Below, one piece after another: positions 1 to 9,168 of a DNA stretch of 64,000 nucleotides. A model generated the notes under the pieces. It had not been told where the DNA came from and searched no databases. It saw only the letters and a program-made list of their open reading frames with translations. The stretch lies in NCBI RefSeq assembly GCF_031598375.1, contig NZ_CP123872.1, positions 1,426,001-1,490,000 on the forward strand. The letters are read 5' to 3'. Position 1 is the stretch's first letter, and each line of letters begins with the position of its first letter. The position numbers and the translations under genes were made by a program. This DNA is from Temperatibacter marinus. Lineage in GTDB: Bacteria > Pseudomonadota > Alphaproteobacteria > Sphingomonadales > Kordiimonadaceae.

Positions 1-1
1 C

Positions 2-361
2 GCTGCGATGACAGGGATGATTAGAGATCTGAAAGCCAACAAAGGGGAGATGGCAAAAGCTGCAGCACTCGGCTTCTCCACGGCAACGGACCTTGCGGAT
101 TGGTGCGTGCGAGAATTGAATATGCCTTTCAGAAATGCTCACCATGTCACAGGAGCGATTGTCGCTTTAGCAGAAAAACAGAATAAAGAATTAAAAGACT
201 TATCCCTAGAAGAGATGCAATCAGTTGAACCGGAAATTCATACAGGTATATTTGATGTACTTTCCATTGAAGCGTCGGTTGGATCGCGGCAGGCTTTTGG
301 CGGGACTTCCCCGCAAAATGTGAAGGCCGCAGTTGCTTATGCACGAAATCACCTGTTATAA
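2..361 (+). CDS. argH: argininosuccinate lyase, C-terminal part (cut by window edge)
   Basis: Last step of arginine synthesis: cleaves argininosuccinate to arginine and fumarate in the cytosol. Only about the last 120 residues are present; the family is usually about 460 aa, so the N-terminal catalytic part lies outside the window. The visible part matches the ArgH C-terminal helical domain, including [20 protein letters not shown], the RNAHHVTG stretch and the RQAFGGTSP segment near the end. It is followed at close spacing by a small lipoprotein gene and lysA, a common alphaproteobacterial order that suggests one transcript. The ATG at 8 is internal to the gene and is not the real start. Confidence 0.93.
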   Translation, partial: AAMTGMIRDLKANKGEMAKAAALGFSTATDLADWCVRELNMPFRNAHHVTGAIVALAEKQNKELKDLSLEEMQSVEPEIHTGIFDVLSIEASVGSRQAFGGTSPQNVKAAVAYARNHLL

Positions 362-405
362 CGAATTTGGATAAGATCATTAATGGATCACTAAAGGATT
401 AATCA

Positions 406-522
406 ATGAAGAAAATGTTGACTCTCTCTTGTGTTGTTTTGCTTGCTTTAACTGTGGTGGCTTGTGGCAAGAAAGGCGATTTAGAGGCACCAGAGAGAAC
501 ATCGTCTTTTTCACAAGAATAA
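406..522 (+). CDS. lptM: small LptM-type lipoprotein
   Basis: A 38-residue lipoprotein precursor. Residues 1-19 form a basic start (MKKM) and a hydrophobic segment. A lipobox-like VVAC ends at Cys20, followed by GKKGDLEAP. This Cys-Gly-x-Lys-Gly-(Asp/Pro)-Leu pattern is the hallmark of the LptM/YifL family, which helps the outer-membrane LPS translocon LptDE mature by promoting its disulfide bonds. That role is known in E. coli and is inferred here. The gene sits 44 bp after argH and 12 bp before lysA, the place where alphaproteobacteria usually carry this tiny gene. Its small size means automated annotation often misses it. Confidence 0.85.
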   Translation: MKKMLTLSCVVLLALTVVACGKKGDLEAPERTSSFSQE

Positions 523-534
523 AAGTATCGCCCT

Positions 535-1809
535 ATGGATTATTTCTTTCACAAAGACGGCAGCATGTTTGCCGAAGATGTTGACTTGCACGAAATTGCG
601 CGCGAGGTTGGCACACCTTTTTACGTGTATAGTCAATCGACCCTTGAACGTCATTTACGCGTTTTTGACGATGCAATGACAGGACTAGATCGATTGATTT
701 GTTTTGCTGTCAAAGCCAATAGCAATGTGGCTGTCTTAAAACTATTGGCTAAGCAAGGGGCAGGGGCAGATGTTGTCTCTGGAGGTGAGCTAAAACGAGC
801 TCTCAAAGCGGGTATACCTGGAGAGCGGATCGTTTTTTCTGGGGTCGGTAAAAAGCCTTATGAAATGGATGCTGCCCTGAAAGTTGGTATCAAACAATTT
901 AACGTGGAAAGCGAACCAGAGCTTGAGGTATTGAATGCGCGAGCGATTAAATTAGGAAAAGTCGCTCCTGTAGCCCTCAGAATTAATCCCGATGTTGACG
1001 CCAAAACCCACGAAAAAATTTCCACAGGCAAAGCAGAGAACAAGTTTGGAATTTCTTGGCTAAAGGCCAGGGATGTCTATGAAAAAATGAAAGAGATGGA
1101 TGGCATTGCCCCTGTTGGTGTTGACGTTCATATTGGGTCACAATTGACAGATTTAGAGCCCTTCCGTTTGGCCTTTACAAAAGTGATAGAAATGGTCAAA
1201 GACTTACGGGAAGCCGGTCATGATATCACTCAGATCGATCTGGGGGGAGGATTGGGGATCCCTTATGGCGATTCAGCCGAAGCGCCTCCGCTCCCGAGTG
1301 TCTACGGGCAGATGGTTCAAGATGTCGTCAAAGAGATGATGGCAGAAGTTGATTTGGAGTTTATTTTTGAGCCGGGCCGACTGATAGCCGGAAACGCAGG
1401 GATTATGGTGAGCGAGGTCATTTATGTCAAAGAAGGTGACGGCCGTAAGTTTGTCATTCTTGATGCAGCGATGAACGACCTTGCACGCCCTGCAATGTAT
1501 GATGCCTACCATAATATTGATCCCGTGAATTTGTCTGAGGAAGCGGAAGAAGAGCTTGTTGATTTTGTGGGTCCTGTTTGTGAATCTGGGGACACATTTG
1601 CAAAAGGCCGTCTTATTCAACCCTTAGAAGCGGGTGACTTAGTTGCTATAAAATCTGCAGGTGCTTACGGTGCCGTAATGTCGAATAGTTATAACACTAG
1701 GGCATTGGTACCTGAGGTTCTGGTGAGAGGGGATCAATTCTCAATCATCCGCCACAGGATAGAAGTTGATGAGCTGATTGGACAAGATCAAATCCCAAAT
1801 TGGGTTTGA
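535..1809 (+). CDS. lysA: diaminopimelate decarboxylase
   Basis: PLP enzyme that decarboxylates meso-diaminopimelate to L-lysine, the last step of lysine synthesis. It has 424 aa, the normal length. The N-terminal alanine-racemase-type barrel carries the PLP lysine at about residue 60 in FAVKAN. A glycine-rich phosphate-binding loop (DLGGGLGIPYG) and the EPGR motif follow. The C-terminal beta domain holds the CESGD motif, which contributes to the partner subunit's active site. The start gives MDYFFHKDG...EDVDLHEIAREVGTPFYVYS, which matches alphaproteobacterial LysA N-termini. It probably forms one operon with argH and the lipoprotein gene. Confidence 0.96.
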   Translation: MDYFFHKDGSMFAEDVDLHEIAREVGTPFYVYSQSTLERHLRVFDDAMTGLDRLICFAVKANSNVAVLKLLAKQGAGADVVSGGELKRALKAGIPGERIVFSGVGKKPYEMDAALKVGIKQFNVESEPELEVLNARAIKLGKVAPVALRINPDVDAKTHEKISTGKAENKFGISWLKARDVYEKMKEMDGIAPVGVDVHIGSQLTDLEPFRLAFTKVIEMVKDLREAGHDITQIDLGGGLGIPYGDSAEAPPLPSVYGQMVQDVVKEMMAEVDLEFIFEPGRLIAGNAGIMVSEVIYVKEGDGRKFVILDAAMNDLARPAMYDAYHNIDPVNLSEEAEEELVDFVGPVCESGDTFAKGRLIQPLEAGDLVAIKSAGAYGAVMSNSYNTRALVPEVLVRGDQFSIIRHRIEVDELIGQDQIPNWV

Positions 1810-1894
1810 TACCTTCCTTTGTAAGAGAAAAGATTGCATGAAGGGTTAATATCTGATTAAATTTTCGAATGAAAAACATTGAGGATAACCGTTC

Positions 1895-3058
1895 GTGATT
1901 GAACAAAATGCAAACTATGTCAGCATGGCAATCATTTTGCTTATTTTAGCAGGCTGCACTTATATTAGCGAACGGGAAAAGGCAAAATTTGGCACCCTCA
2001 GATTATTGCGCATAACCTATGTTCTGATGGCGATAGGGTGGCTAATTTCCCTTCGATTATCCAGCGATGGCATTTTCATCGCCTCAACTGTTTTAGGGGC
2101 TTTATTTGTCCCCTATTTTGCAGCCTATCCCTTTTTAAGATCTGGCAAACCAGTGCCTTTAATCTTTGTTTTACTCATCTTTACCCTGTCGACAGTTTCC
2201 TACAGTTTGATTATCCTGAATAGTCTACCTATGAATTATTTTTATTGGACCTCTGCTTTCTATGTGACGGTTGGCCTAGGTTTTGGCCTTTATTATACGC
2301 TGCAGAGTTCAATGGGGGAATTAAAAGCACATGCAGCCTTAATTACCATGCTTCTCCTAACAATTTTGATTGTGGATGCACGAGCAATTATCCACTACAT
2401 CGCGGAACGAGGGTTTACAGAATATAAACCTGCTTATGACTATATTTGGGGGCCTGTATATGTGGGGTTAGCCTTGAGTGTTTTAGGTGGTTTCCTAGAA
2501 GAGTCGATTAAAACCAATAGACGCTTGATGACAGTAGATAAAGTGACAGGCTTGTTGAATCGCGAAGGCTTTGCTGCGAAAATTCAAAAGGACATTCAAG
2601 GTATTCAAGTCAATGGTATGTCGGTTATCCGCCTTCAAATTGGAAATTATCACCGCCTTGCAGATAAGGTAGGCTATTTCCCCATCAACAAAGAGTTACG
2701 TCTTTTCAAGAATAATTTAAAAGTGTCTATGCCCCATAATGCGATAATGGCGCGCTTGGGGGGCGGTGACTTTATTGTCTTATTGCCCAACATTGATCTC
2801 TATTTTTCTAAGCCTGCAACAGATGAATTTCTTCGGCTGATGAAGAGGGCGCAAAAAGACACTGGCGGTGCTTTACAATCAGATGATGACATCGCCTTTG
2901 CCGAAAACAACACCATAGAGCCTCCCTATGTGATTGGCGGTATAACACTTTGCAATAATGCAGAGGAGATTGACGCTGCTGTTGTTCGTGCGGAAGGCTA
3001 CCTGGAAGAGGCAAAACTAACAGGTAGCAATCTTATTTTAACCGACAAAATGATATAA
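1895..3058 (+). CDS. membrane protein with degenerate GGDEF domain
   Basis: 387 aa with a GTG start preceded by a GAGGATAA ribosome-binding site. Residues 1 to about 205 contain roughly seven hydrophobic segments. A GGDEF-type domain follows from about residue 215, beginning with VDKVTGLLNREGF, the usual D-x-L-T-G-L-x-N-R entry. The signature loop reads RLGGGDFIVLLP instead of RLGGDEFxxLLP, so the catalytic GG(D/E)EF is altered to GGGDF. The central metal-binding aspartate region (normally D-x-D/N-x-F-K) reads RLQIGNYHRL. I infer that it does not make cyclic di-GMP and may serve as a sensor or nucleotide-binding protein. It lies 85 bp after lysA and converges with the GST gene. Confidence 0.75.
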   Translation: MIEQNANYVSMAIILLILAGCTYISEREKAKFGTLRLLRITYVLMAIGWLISLRLSSDGIFIASTVLGALFVPYFAAYPFLRSGKPVPLIFVLLIFTLSTVSYSLIILNSLPMNYFYWTSAFYVTVGLGFGLYYTLQSSMGELKAHAALITMLLLTILIVDARAIIHYIAERGFTEYKPAYDYIWGPVYVGLALSVLGGFLEESIKTNRRLMTVDKVTGLLNREGFAAKIQKDIQGIQVNGMSVIRLQIGNYHRLADKVGYFPINKELRLFKNNLKVSMPHNAIMARLGGGDFIVLLPNIDLYFSKPATDEFLRLMKRAQKDTGGALQSDDDIAFAENNTIEPPYVIGGITLCNNAEEIDAAVVRAEGYLEEAKLTGSNLILTDKMI

Positions 3059-3086
3059 TCAGATCAGACTTTAGTCTTTGGTGTTT

Positions 3087-3962
3087 CTAATCTTGAACAG
3101 CTTTGTCTTGTGTTTTCAAAGAAAAATCGCTTGCATTATGGCGTTCAAGGAGCTGCTCGCTTGGATCTCCCCATGCACGATTGACCATCCGACCACGTTT
3201 TACGGCCGGGCGGTTTCCGATCTGCTCGCTCCATCGTTTCACATGGGTATATTCGTGTACTGAGAGAAATTCTGCAGCCTCATAGAGGCCTCCATCCACA
3301 AGAACGCCGTACCAAGGCCAGATCGCCATGTCGGCAATAGAATAGTCTTCGCCTGCGATATAGCTGTTGTTAGCCAACTGTTTATCAAGAACGTCTAACT
3401 GGCGTTTTACTTCCATAGAAAAGCGATTAATCGGATATTCAAATTTTTCTGGCGCGTAGGCATAAAAATGACCAAACCCGCCACCCAAATAAGGAGCGCT
3501 GCCCATTTGCCACATGACCCAATTTATTGTTTCAGCACGCTTTTCTGAATCTTTAGGTAAAAATTCACCAAACTTTTCAGCAAGATATAGCAGGATTGAA
3601 GCACTCTCAAAAACCCGTACAGGTCCTTTCTGTGAAACACTATGATCCATTAAGGCAGGAATTTTGGAATTCGGGTTTGCAGCCACAAACCCACTGCCAA
3701 ATTGATCGCCCTCACCAATATTTACTATCCATGCGTCATAGTCTGCGCTTGAATGACCTTTCTCTAAGAGTTCTTCAAGCATGACAGTCACTTTCACACC
3801 ATTAGGCGTGGCGAGCGAGTAGAGCTGCAAGGGATGTTTGCCAATGGGTAAATCTTTTTCGTGGGTTGATCCCGAGATGGGACGATTAATATTTGCAAAC
3901 TTTCCGCCGCTTTCGCTGTCCCATGTCCAAACGCTAGGGGGTGTATAGGGGGTATCACTCAT
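3087..3962 (-). CDS. yghU: glutathione S-transferase, YghU/Nu class
   Basis: Cytosolic GST-fold protein of 291 aa. After an N-terminal extension (PYTPPSVWTWD, GGKFANINRP) the thioredoxin-like domain contains KHPLQLYSLATPNGVKV, highly characteristic of E. coli YghU/YfcG-type Nu-class enzymes. These act as glutathione-dependent disulfide-bond reductases or peroxidases and use Thr-Pro-Asn at the active site. The C-terminal helical domain follows from about residue 150. I place the start at MSDTPYTPP rather than seven codons upstream because homologues begin there. It is convergent with the GGDEF gene (28 bp apart) and has no obvious operon partner. Confidence 0.88.
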   Translation of the reverse strand: MSDTPYTPPSVWTWDSESGGKFANINRPISGSTHEKDLPIGKHPLQLYSLATPNGVKVTVMLEELLEKGHSSADYDAWIVNIGEGDQFGSGFVAANPNSKIPALMDHSVSQKGPVRVFESASILLYLAEKFGEFLPKDSEKRAETINWVMWQMGSAPYLGGGFGHFYAYAPEKFEYPINRFSMEVKRQLDVLDKQLANNSYIAGEDYSIADMAIWPWYGVLVDGGLYEAAEFLSVHEYTHVKRWSEQIGNRPAVKRGRMVNRAWGDPSEQLLERHNASDFSLKTQDKAVQD

Positions 3963-4097
3963 TCTACTTCTCCACATTATCATTCATTTCATAAAGTAAG
4001 GTCTGAGCGTGCGTATGCAAGCCCCAAAGTTATCAACAAACTGTGAGCAACCGTATTTTTACCATAGGGATGGGGGGCGGAGAAGGACTGTTGTTTT

Positions 4098-5468
4098 TTA
4101 CCAATCCCACTCATCTTCTTCAGAAGTCTCAGAATCCATGACCAATTGGCCAATGAGATCATACTCTTGGGCTTCGGTAATCAGACAGAAAACCATGTCA
4201 CCAACAGAAAGGAAGCTGCCGTCAGGAATGATAACATTTCCATCAATTTCAGGGGCGTCAGCATAAGTGCGGCCGATAGCGCCATCTTCGGTAACTTCAT
4301 CAATGATGACCGCCATTTCTAAGCCAATACGATCTTGTAATTTCTCGCGGCTGATTTCCTGGGCCACAGCCATAAAGCGATTCCATCGTTCTTCTTTTAT
4401 GTCTTCTGGCACTTGATCAGGGAGCTCGTTGGCTGTAGCGCCTTCAACTGGCTCATATTTAAAGCAGCCCACATGATCGAGGCGTGCTTCCTTCAACCAG
4501 TCTAAGAGATACTGGAAATCTTCTTCGGTTTCCCCAGGGAAGCCCACAATAAAAGTTGACCGTATTACGAGTTCTGGTACTTGTTCCCGCCATTTGTGGA
4601 TCCGGGACAAGACTTTCTGTTCATTTGCTGGTCGGCGCATAGACTTGAGCACTTTGGGACTGGCATGCTGAAAGGGAATATCCAAATAGGGCAATATCTT
4701 CCCTTCGGCCATCAAAGGAATGACCTCATCCACATGAGGGTAAGGATAGACATAATGCAGCCTAACCCAGACACCGAGTTCTCCAAGTGCCGCTGCAAGA
4801 GCGGTCATATGGGCGCGCACTGTTCGGGTGCCGCCTTCTTTATAAGTCCAGGTTTCTTCTGCATGCTTCAGGTCGATGCCGTATGCGCTGGTATCCTGAG
4901 AGATGATCAGTAATTCCTGACATCCTGCTTCGACCAGCTTCTCAGCTTCGCGCAAAACGGCCCGGACAGGCCGACTTTTATGCTTCCCGCGAAAGCTTGG
5001 AATGATGCAGAATTTACAACTGTGATTACATCCTTCAGAAATTTTCACATAGCTGAAATGTCTGGGGGTTAGACGGACCCCTTGCGGCGGCACAAGGTCC
5101 ATATAGGGGTCGTGTGGGCGCGGCGCTGCTTCATGAACTTGATTGACCACCGTTTCATATTGATGGGGCCCAGAAATGGCCAAGACATCAGGGGCGACTT
5201 CGCGGATGGCATCTTCTTCCACACCGAGACAGCCTGTGACAATCACGCGGCCATTTTCAGTCATGGCTTCTTTAATCGCAGATAAGCTTTCTTCCTTAGC
5301 GCTATCAATAAAGCCGCAAGTATTCACAACCACAACATCTGCACCGTTGTAATCAGCAGCAATTTCATAGCCCTCGCTTCTGAGTTTCGTCAAAATGCGT
5401 TCACTATCCACAAGCGCTTTAGGGCACCCAAGGCTTACAAAGCCAACTTTCGATGTTTGATGTGTCAT
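4098..5468 (-). CDS. rimO: ribosomal protein S12 methylthiotransferase
   Basis: Radical-SAM enzyme that attaches a methylthio group to an aspartate of ribosomal protein S12. It has 456 aa. The N-terminal MTTase domain carries the three cysteines of the auxiliary iron-sulfur cluster (Cys15 in LGCPKA, Cys51 in NTCGF, Cys80 in GCLG). The radical-SAM CxxxCxxC motif is Cys147/Cys151/Cys154 in [11 protein letters not shown]-terminal TRAM-like domain ends the protein. CPKALVDSE and [17 protein letters not shown] separate RimO from its tRNA-modifying relative MiaB. An AGGTGA ribosome-binding site precedes the ATG. It is monocistronic as far as the sequence shows. Confidence 0.95.
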   Translation of the reverse strand: MTHQTSKVGFVSLGCPKALVDSERILTKLRSEGYEIAADYNGADVVVVNTCGFIDSAKEESLSAIKEAMTENGRVIVTGCLGVEEDAIREVAPDVLAISGPHQYETVVNQVHEAAPRPHDPYMDLVPPQGVRLTPRHFSYVKISEGCNHSCKFCIIPSFRGKHKSRPVRAVLREAEKLVEAGCQELLIISQDTSAYGIDLKHAEETWTYKEGGTRTVRAHMTALAAALGELGVWVRLHYVYPYPHVDEVIPLMAEGKILPYLDIPFQHASPKVLKSMRRPANEQKVLSRIHKWREQVPELVIRSTFIVGFPGETEEDFQYLLDWLKEARLDHVGCFKYEPVEGATANELPDQVPEDIKEERWNRFMAVAQEISREKLQDRIGLEMAVIIDEVTEDGAIGRTYADAPEIDGNVIIPDGSFLSVGDMVFCLITEAQEYDLIGQLVMDSETSEEDEWDW

Positions 5469-5819
5469 ATGTCATCACCTGTAAAATCACGTTGGGCGGG
5501 ATATAGCGGATATTGGCCCAAAAAGAAAGCTTTGTATGATGCTGTTGCCCTGTGTGCATTATATTATGTTCACCGCCTGCTCTGGGAATGACAATGGCCT
5601 AAAAATAGAGAAAGGCTGAAAAGTAACAGCGAAAAATGTAAAACCTACTCAAGTGAATGAACATTTCTGATCTATAGAGAACTATAACCACATTGGCAGA
5701 GCAAGGAGGAACCTGATCCCCTTTGTAGTTTTGTTTTTTTTCAACTATAGCAATATGGAACAAGTAATTGTTGTCTCATGCTTTTATAAGAAGTGTGCCT
5801 GAGATGAAAAGGGATGTTT
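5469..5819. other. gene-free interval between rimO and the AraC-type gene
   Basis: About 350 bp upstream of two divergent genes. It must hold the promoters of rimO (minus) and the AraC-type regulator (plus), but I see no hexamer pair convincing enough to mark. An AGGAGG-like stretch near 5704 is not followed by a usable open frame. Just before the regulator start at 5820 there is AAAAGGG, which fits a ribosome-binding site. The region is AT-rich, with an oligo-T run near 5735. Confidence 0.5.
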
Positions 5820-6686
5820 ATGAACTGGGTGAGAAAGCAACAATATCAACAACGAATGAACAGGGTGGTGGCTTATATAGAGCGTAATCTTGACAGCTCG
5901 TTTGTCCTTGAGGATCTTTGTACCGTTGCGAACTTCTCCAAATATCACTTTCATCGGCAGTTTTCTGACTATGCCGGAATGACAGTATTTAGATTGATCT
6001 CTAGGAAGCGAATGAAACGAGCGGCTTATCAACTTTTATTTCGAAAGCATCTGCCTATTACAGTTATTGCCTTTGACGCGGGTTTTGGAAGTGTTGAGGC
6101 TTTTTCAAAAGCATTTAAGCGCGAAATCGGCATGTCCCCATCCCTGTTCAGAAAAGATAAAAGTCAGGTGGCAAACCTTGATCAACTCCAGCCTTATCTT
6201 CAAGAAAGTGAGACAGAAATGAATGTTGAAATAGTCGATTTCCCAGAAATGAGGTTGGCAGTATTAGAGCATAAAGGGCCTCCAAAGATGGTGATGAATT
6301 CGGTTCAGAGATTTATCGAGTGGCGCAAGGGTAACCACCTACCACCAAGTAAAAGTAGAACCTTCAATTTGATGTATGATGATCCTGAGATTACAACACC
6401 AGAGAAGTACCGCATGGATATTTGTGCAGAATTAACAGGCATTCTAAAGCCAAATGACCACGGGATTGTAGAAAAGAAAATCCCTGCTTGCCAGTGTGCG
6501 CGACTTAGACATGTAGGTCCGTGGGAGAGTTTAGATGAAAGTGTTCGATACTTGTTTAGAGAATGGCTTCCAAAGCACAACAAGGATCTCATGGATTTTC
6601 CACTTTTTTTAGAAAGGGTAAATCTTTATCCTGAAGCACCCCAAAATGAATTGATTACAGATATATACTTGCCTCTTAAATCCTGA
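5820..6686 (+). CDS. AraC-family regulator with GyrI-like effector domain
   Basis: 288 aa. Residues 1 to about 105 form two AraC-type helix-turn-helix units: the first is LEDLCTVANFSKYHFHRQF and the second contains ITVIAFDAGFGSVEAFSKAFKREIGMSP. A linker leads to a GyrI-like (SOUL/BmrR-type) domain from about residue 130, starting MNVEIVDFPEMRLAVLEHKGPP, which in relatives binds hydrophobic small molecules. This HTH-first layout is that of Rob/SbmC-like regulators. The target is unknown and there is no adjacent efflux gene; the neighbours are rimO (divergent) and the MerR-methyltransferase gene 188 bp downstream. I prefer the ATG at 5820, six bases after AAAAGGG, over the ATG at 5814, which abuts it. 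Confidence 0.85.
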   Translation: MNWVRKQQYQQRMNRVVAYIERNLDSSFVLEDLCTVANFSKYHFHRQFSDYAGMTVFRLISRKRMKRAAYQLLFRKHLPITVIAFDAGFGSVEAFSKAFKREIGMSPSLFRKDKSQVANLDQLQPYLQESETEMNVEIVDFPEMRLAVLEHKGPPKMVMNSVQRFIEWRKGNHLPPSKSRTFNLMYDDPEITTPEKYRMDICAELTGILKPNDHGIVEKKIPACQCARLRHVGPWESLDESVRYLFREWLPKHNKDLMDFPLFLERVNLYPEAPQNELITDIYLPLKS

Positions 6687-6874
6687 TGGTTTTAGCCAGA
6701 TCCTAACCAGCTCTCCTTTCCGCTCTTGCTTCACAAGATTCTGAAAAGCATGCATTGCCCTTCAGGCATTGGGTTCTATCCTTTTCCATGCTGAACGTTA
6801 TCTGATAAAAGAAACTTGACCTGTCTATAGCTTTATAGTGTAGGCATTTATCAGCAGAGGAGAACATAGGCCTT

Positions 6875-8047
6875 ATGTATCAAATATCTGATTTAGCGAC
6901 GGCAGTAGGATTGTCCCGAACGGCTTTACTTTATTATGAGAAGATCGGTCTTCTTTCCTCTGCGCGGCTTGATAATGGATATCGAGTTTACGGAGAGAAA
7001 GAAGTCCAGCGGGTTCGATTGCTACAGCAACTTCAGGCAGGTGGTCTGACATTAAAAGAGTGCAAACTTTGTTTGGATGCTAAAATTGATAAAGATCTTT
7101 TGGAAAAACGTCTCAAGCTGTTGGACGAGGAAATTGAGCATAAACAACGCTCGCGCAGTTTACTGGCAGCCCTGTTAGGGCAGGGTGATTTGAGTGCTTG
7201 GCATGAAAGCTTAGATCAAGTGGCTCCAGACGCTCATTTAGATTGGTTAATGAAGCAAGGTTTTAGTGAAAAAGAAGCCTTGCAATTGAAATGGTTGTCA
7301 AAAGATATGAATGAACATGATGCTTATATGAAAGATTTTATGATGGTTTATGGACCGCTGGAGAGGTGGGCCCCAGGCAGCGAGGCAGATACCAGTATGG
7401 CGCTTTCCAAGGTGAGGCCAGCACCGAAAGCCATCTTGGAAATTGGCTGCGGAAAGGGACTGTCGACCACAGTTCTAGCCGCAGAAAGTCAAGCAGAAAT
7501 TACGGCTGTAGATAATGAGCAAGAGGCGCTGAATGCGTTGAAAGCGCGTATGGAAAAGTTTGGATATGGTCACCGTTTAAAGACTCTCTGTGCCAGTATG
7601 ACAGAGTTGCCTGTAGATCAGCACGCTTATGATCTTATTTGGTCAGAGGGAAGTGCCTATATTATGGGGGTGGAAAAGGCTTTATCTGTTTGGAAGCCTT
7701 TCCTGAAGGATCAAGGATATCTTATGCTTAGTGATCTGGTGTGGAAAACTGCATCCCCCAGCGAACCGACAGTTGAATTTTGGCAAAAAGACTACCCTGA
7801 TATCCAGCAAATTGAAACCCGCCTTCATCAGATTGAAAAAGCAGGGTTTCACTGTATAGATCATTTTCCGCAGAGCCATGATGCTTGGCTCAATTATTAT
7901 GCACCTCTGCAAAAACGGTTGACCGACCTTGCGCCAGACATGCCGAATTCTGTGGCTTTAAAAGACATACAACTCGAAGTCCGTCTGTGTATGAAATATG
8001 AGTCAGAATTTGGCTATCACATGTTTCTTCTGCAGAAAACCGCCTAG
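6875..8047 (+). CDS. MerR-type HTH fused to SAM-dependent methyltransferase
   Basis: 390 aa in two parts. Residues 1-110 form a MerR-type winged helix (YQISDLATAVGLSRTALLYYEKIGLL, then the wing with NGYRVYGEKEVQRVRLLQQL) and its dimerising helix. From about residue 190 there is a class I methyltransferase fold with motif I ILEIGCGKGLST, an acidic strand-2 end (ITAVDNE) and a C-terminal sheet. No metal-binding cysteine pattern of the MerR/CueR type is present: the pair in KECKLCLD lies in the helix, not at the family's usual metal site. The substrate is unknown. Such fusions exist in databases and may methylate, and sense, a small molecule. A short gap and possible readthrough link it to the RidA-like gene. 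Confidence 0.82.
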   Translation: MYQISDLATAVGLSRTALLYYEKIGLLSSARLDNGYRVYGEKEVQRVRLLQQLQAGGLTLKECKLCLDAKIDKDLLEKRLKLLDEEIEHKQRSRSLLAALLGQGDLSAWHESLDQVAPDAHLDWLMKQGFSEKEALQLKWLSKDMNEHDAYMKDFMMVYGPLERWAPGSEADTSMALSKVRPAPKAILEIGCGKGLSTTVLAAESQAEITAVDNEQEALNALKARMEKFGYGHRLKTLCASMTELPVDQHAYDLIWSEGSAYIMGVEKALSVWKPFLKDQGYLMLSDLVWKTASPSEPTVEFWQKDYPDIQQIETRLHQIEKAGFHCIDHFPQSHDAWLNYYAPLQKRLTDLAPDMPNSVALKDIQLEVRLCMKYESEFGYHMFLLQKTA

Positions 8048-8119
8048 GCTTTTCAACGAGGAGGTTGCCTACAACAGAAGAGATGATATGCTGCTTGCAT
8101 TCATTTTATGGAGGCTCTT

Positions 8120-8659
8120 ATGAAATTTGTCATAGTCATTATATTCCTGACGATCAGTTCAGTCACGGCCCAGTCTGCAGAGAGCAAGAAGATTGAGAGT
8201 CTCTCGCCAGAAGAACGGATAGAACAAGCAGGCTTTATACTGCCAAAAGCTTCAACGCCTGTGGCTAATTATGTCACGTGGCGACGGTCAGGCTCCACCC
8301 TTTATCTTTCAGGCCATGTGGACTGTTACAAAGAGAAGCGTTTATACGGTAAAGTTGGCGCGGATCTCACTGTTGAGCAGGGTTATGACAGTGCACAGCG
8401 TATTGGTTTATGTATGCTGGCTACCATCAAGACAGCCGTGGGCGAGCTCTCACAAGTGAACCAGGTTTTAAAGATTACCGGCATGGTGAATTCAGCACCT
8501 GATTTTGGCGGGCAACCGCAAGTGATTAATGGATTTTCTGATTTGTTCGTTACTGCTTTTGGTGCAGCAGGAAAAGGCGCTCGTGCCGCCGTTGGAATGG
8601 GTAGTCTGCCTGCCAAACTTGCCGTTGAAATTAGCGCAATTGTTGAATTAAAAGAGTAA
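8120..8659 (+). CDS. exported RidA/YjgF-family protein
   Basis: 179 aa. Residues 1-19 form a signal peptide (MKFVIVIIFLTISSVTAQSA), so the product should be periplasmic. The rest is a RidA-like domain (LSPEERIEQAGFILPKASTPVANYVTWR at the start; GARAAVGMGSLPAKLAVEISAIVEL at the end). Cytosolic RidA hydrolyses reactive enamines and imines and uses a conserved arginine, seen here in GKGARAAVG. The divergent subgroup of about 150 aa without a defined substrate (YjgF/chorismate-mutase-like) fits better. The start was set at 8120 because GGAGG lies just upstream; the ATG at 8108 overlaps that site. GNAT follows 14 bp later, so the two are probably co-transcribed. Confidence 0.83.
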   Translation: MKFVIVIIFLTISSVTAQSAESKKIESLSPEERIEQAGFILPKASTPVANYVTWRRSGSTLYLSGHVDCYKEKRLYGKVGADLTVEQGYDSAQRIGLCMLATIKTAVGELSQVNQVLKITGMVNSAPDFGGQPQVINGFSDLFVTAFGAAGKGARAAVGMGSLPAKLAVEISAIVELKE

Positions 8660-8673
8660 GAACTGGCTGAACA

Positions 8674-9159
8674 ATGACCATTGAAATACGCATTCTAGAC
8701 TATAAAAATAGCGATGAGACACAGCATTTGATTGATCTGCTGGATCATTATGCCAGAGATGAGATGGGAGGCGGTGTCCCTCTTTCTGAAAAAGTTAGAA
8801 AGAATTTAGCAAGTGAGCTTTCTGCATTACCCCATGCTTTTAGTATCATCGCTTATGTGGATGATAAACCAGCAGGCCTTGCCAACTGCTTTGAGGTCTT
8901 TTCCACCTTTCAATGTAAGCCAATCATCAATATCCATGATGTCATTGTGAAAGCCGACTTTAGGGGCTTAAAACTTAGTACAAAAATACTTGAAAAAGTT
9001 CAGTCTATCGCTGTTAAGCGAGGGTGCTGTAAAATCACCCTTGAAGTCCTTGAAGGCAATTATATTGCTCAGAATGCTTACAAGAAATTTGGGTTTAGTG
9101 GATATGAACTCGATCCCAAAGTTGGTCGGGCTCTTTTTTGGGAAAAAGCCCTCCCTTAA
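8674..9159 (+). CDS. GNAT-family N-acetyltransferase
   Basis: 161 aa, one GNAT domain. Recognisable elements are the N-terminal strand/helix (IEIRILDYKNSDETQHLIDLLDHYARDEMGGG), the central strand IINIHDVIVKADFRGLKLSTKILEKV, which is the acetyl-CoA binding loop (R-G-x-K-L-S in place of the usual R/Q-x-x-G-x-G/A), and the final NYIAQNAYKKFGFSGYEL, the typical GNAT end motif. The substrate is not predictable. It starts 14 bp after the exported RidA-like gene and ends 9 bp before the convergent peptidase gene. Confidence 0.85.
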   Translation: MTIEIRILDYKNSDETQHLIDLLDHYARDEMGGGVPLSEKVRKNLASELSALPHAFSIIAYVDDKPAGLANCFEVFSTFQCKPIINIHDVIVKADFRGLKLSTKILEKVQSIAVKRGCCKITLEVLEGNYIAQNAYKKFGFSGYELDPKVGRALFWEKALP

Positions 9160-9168
9160 ATTAGGCTG

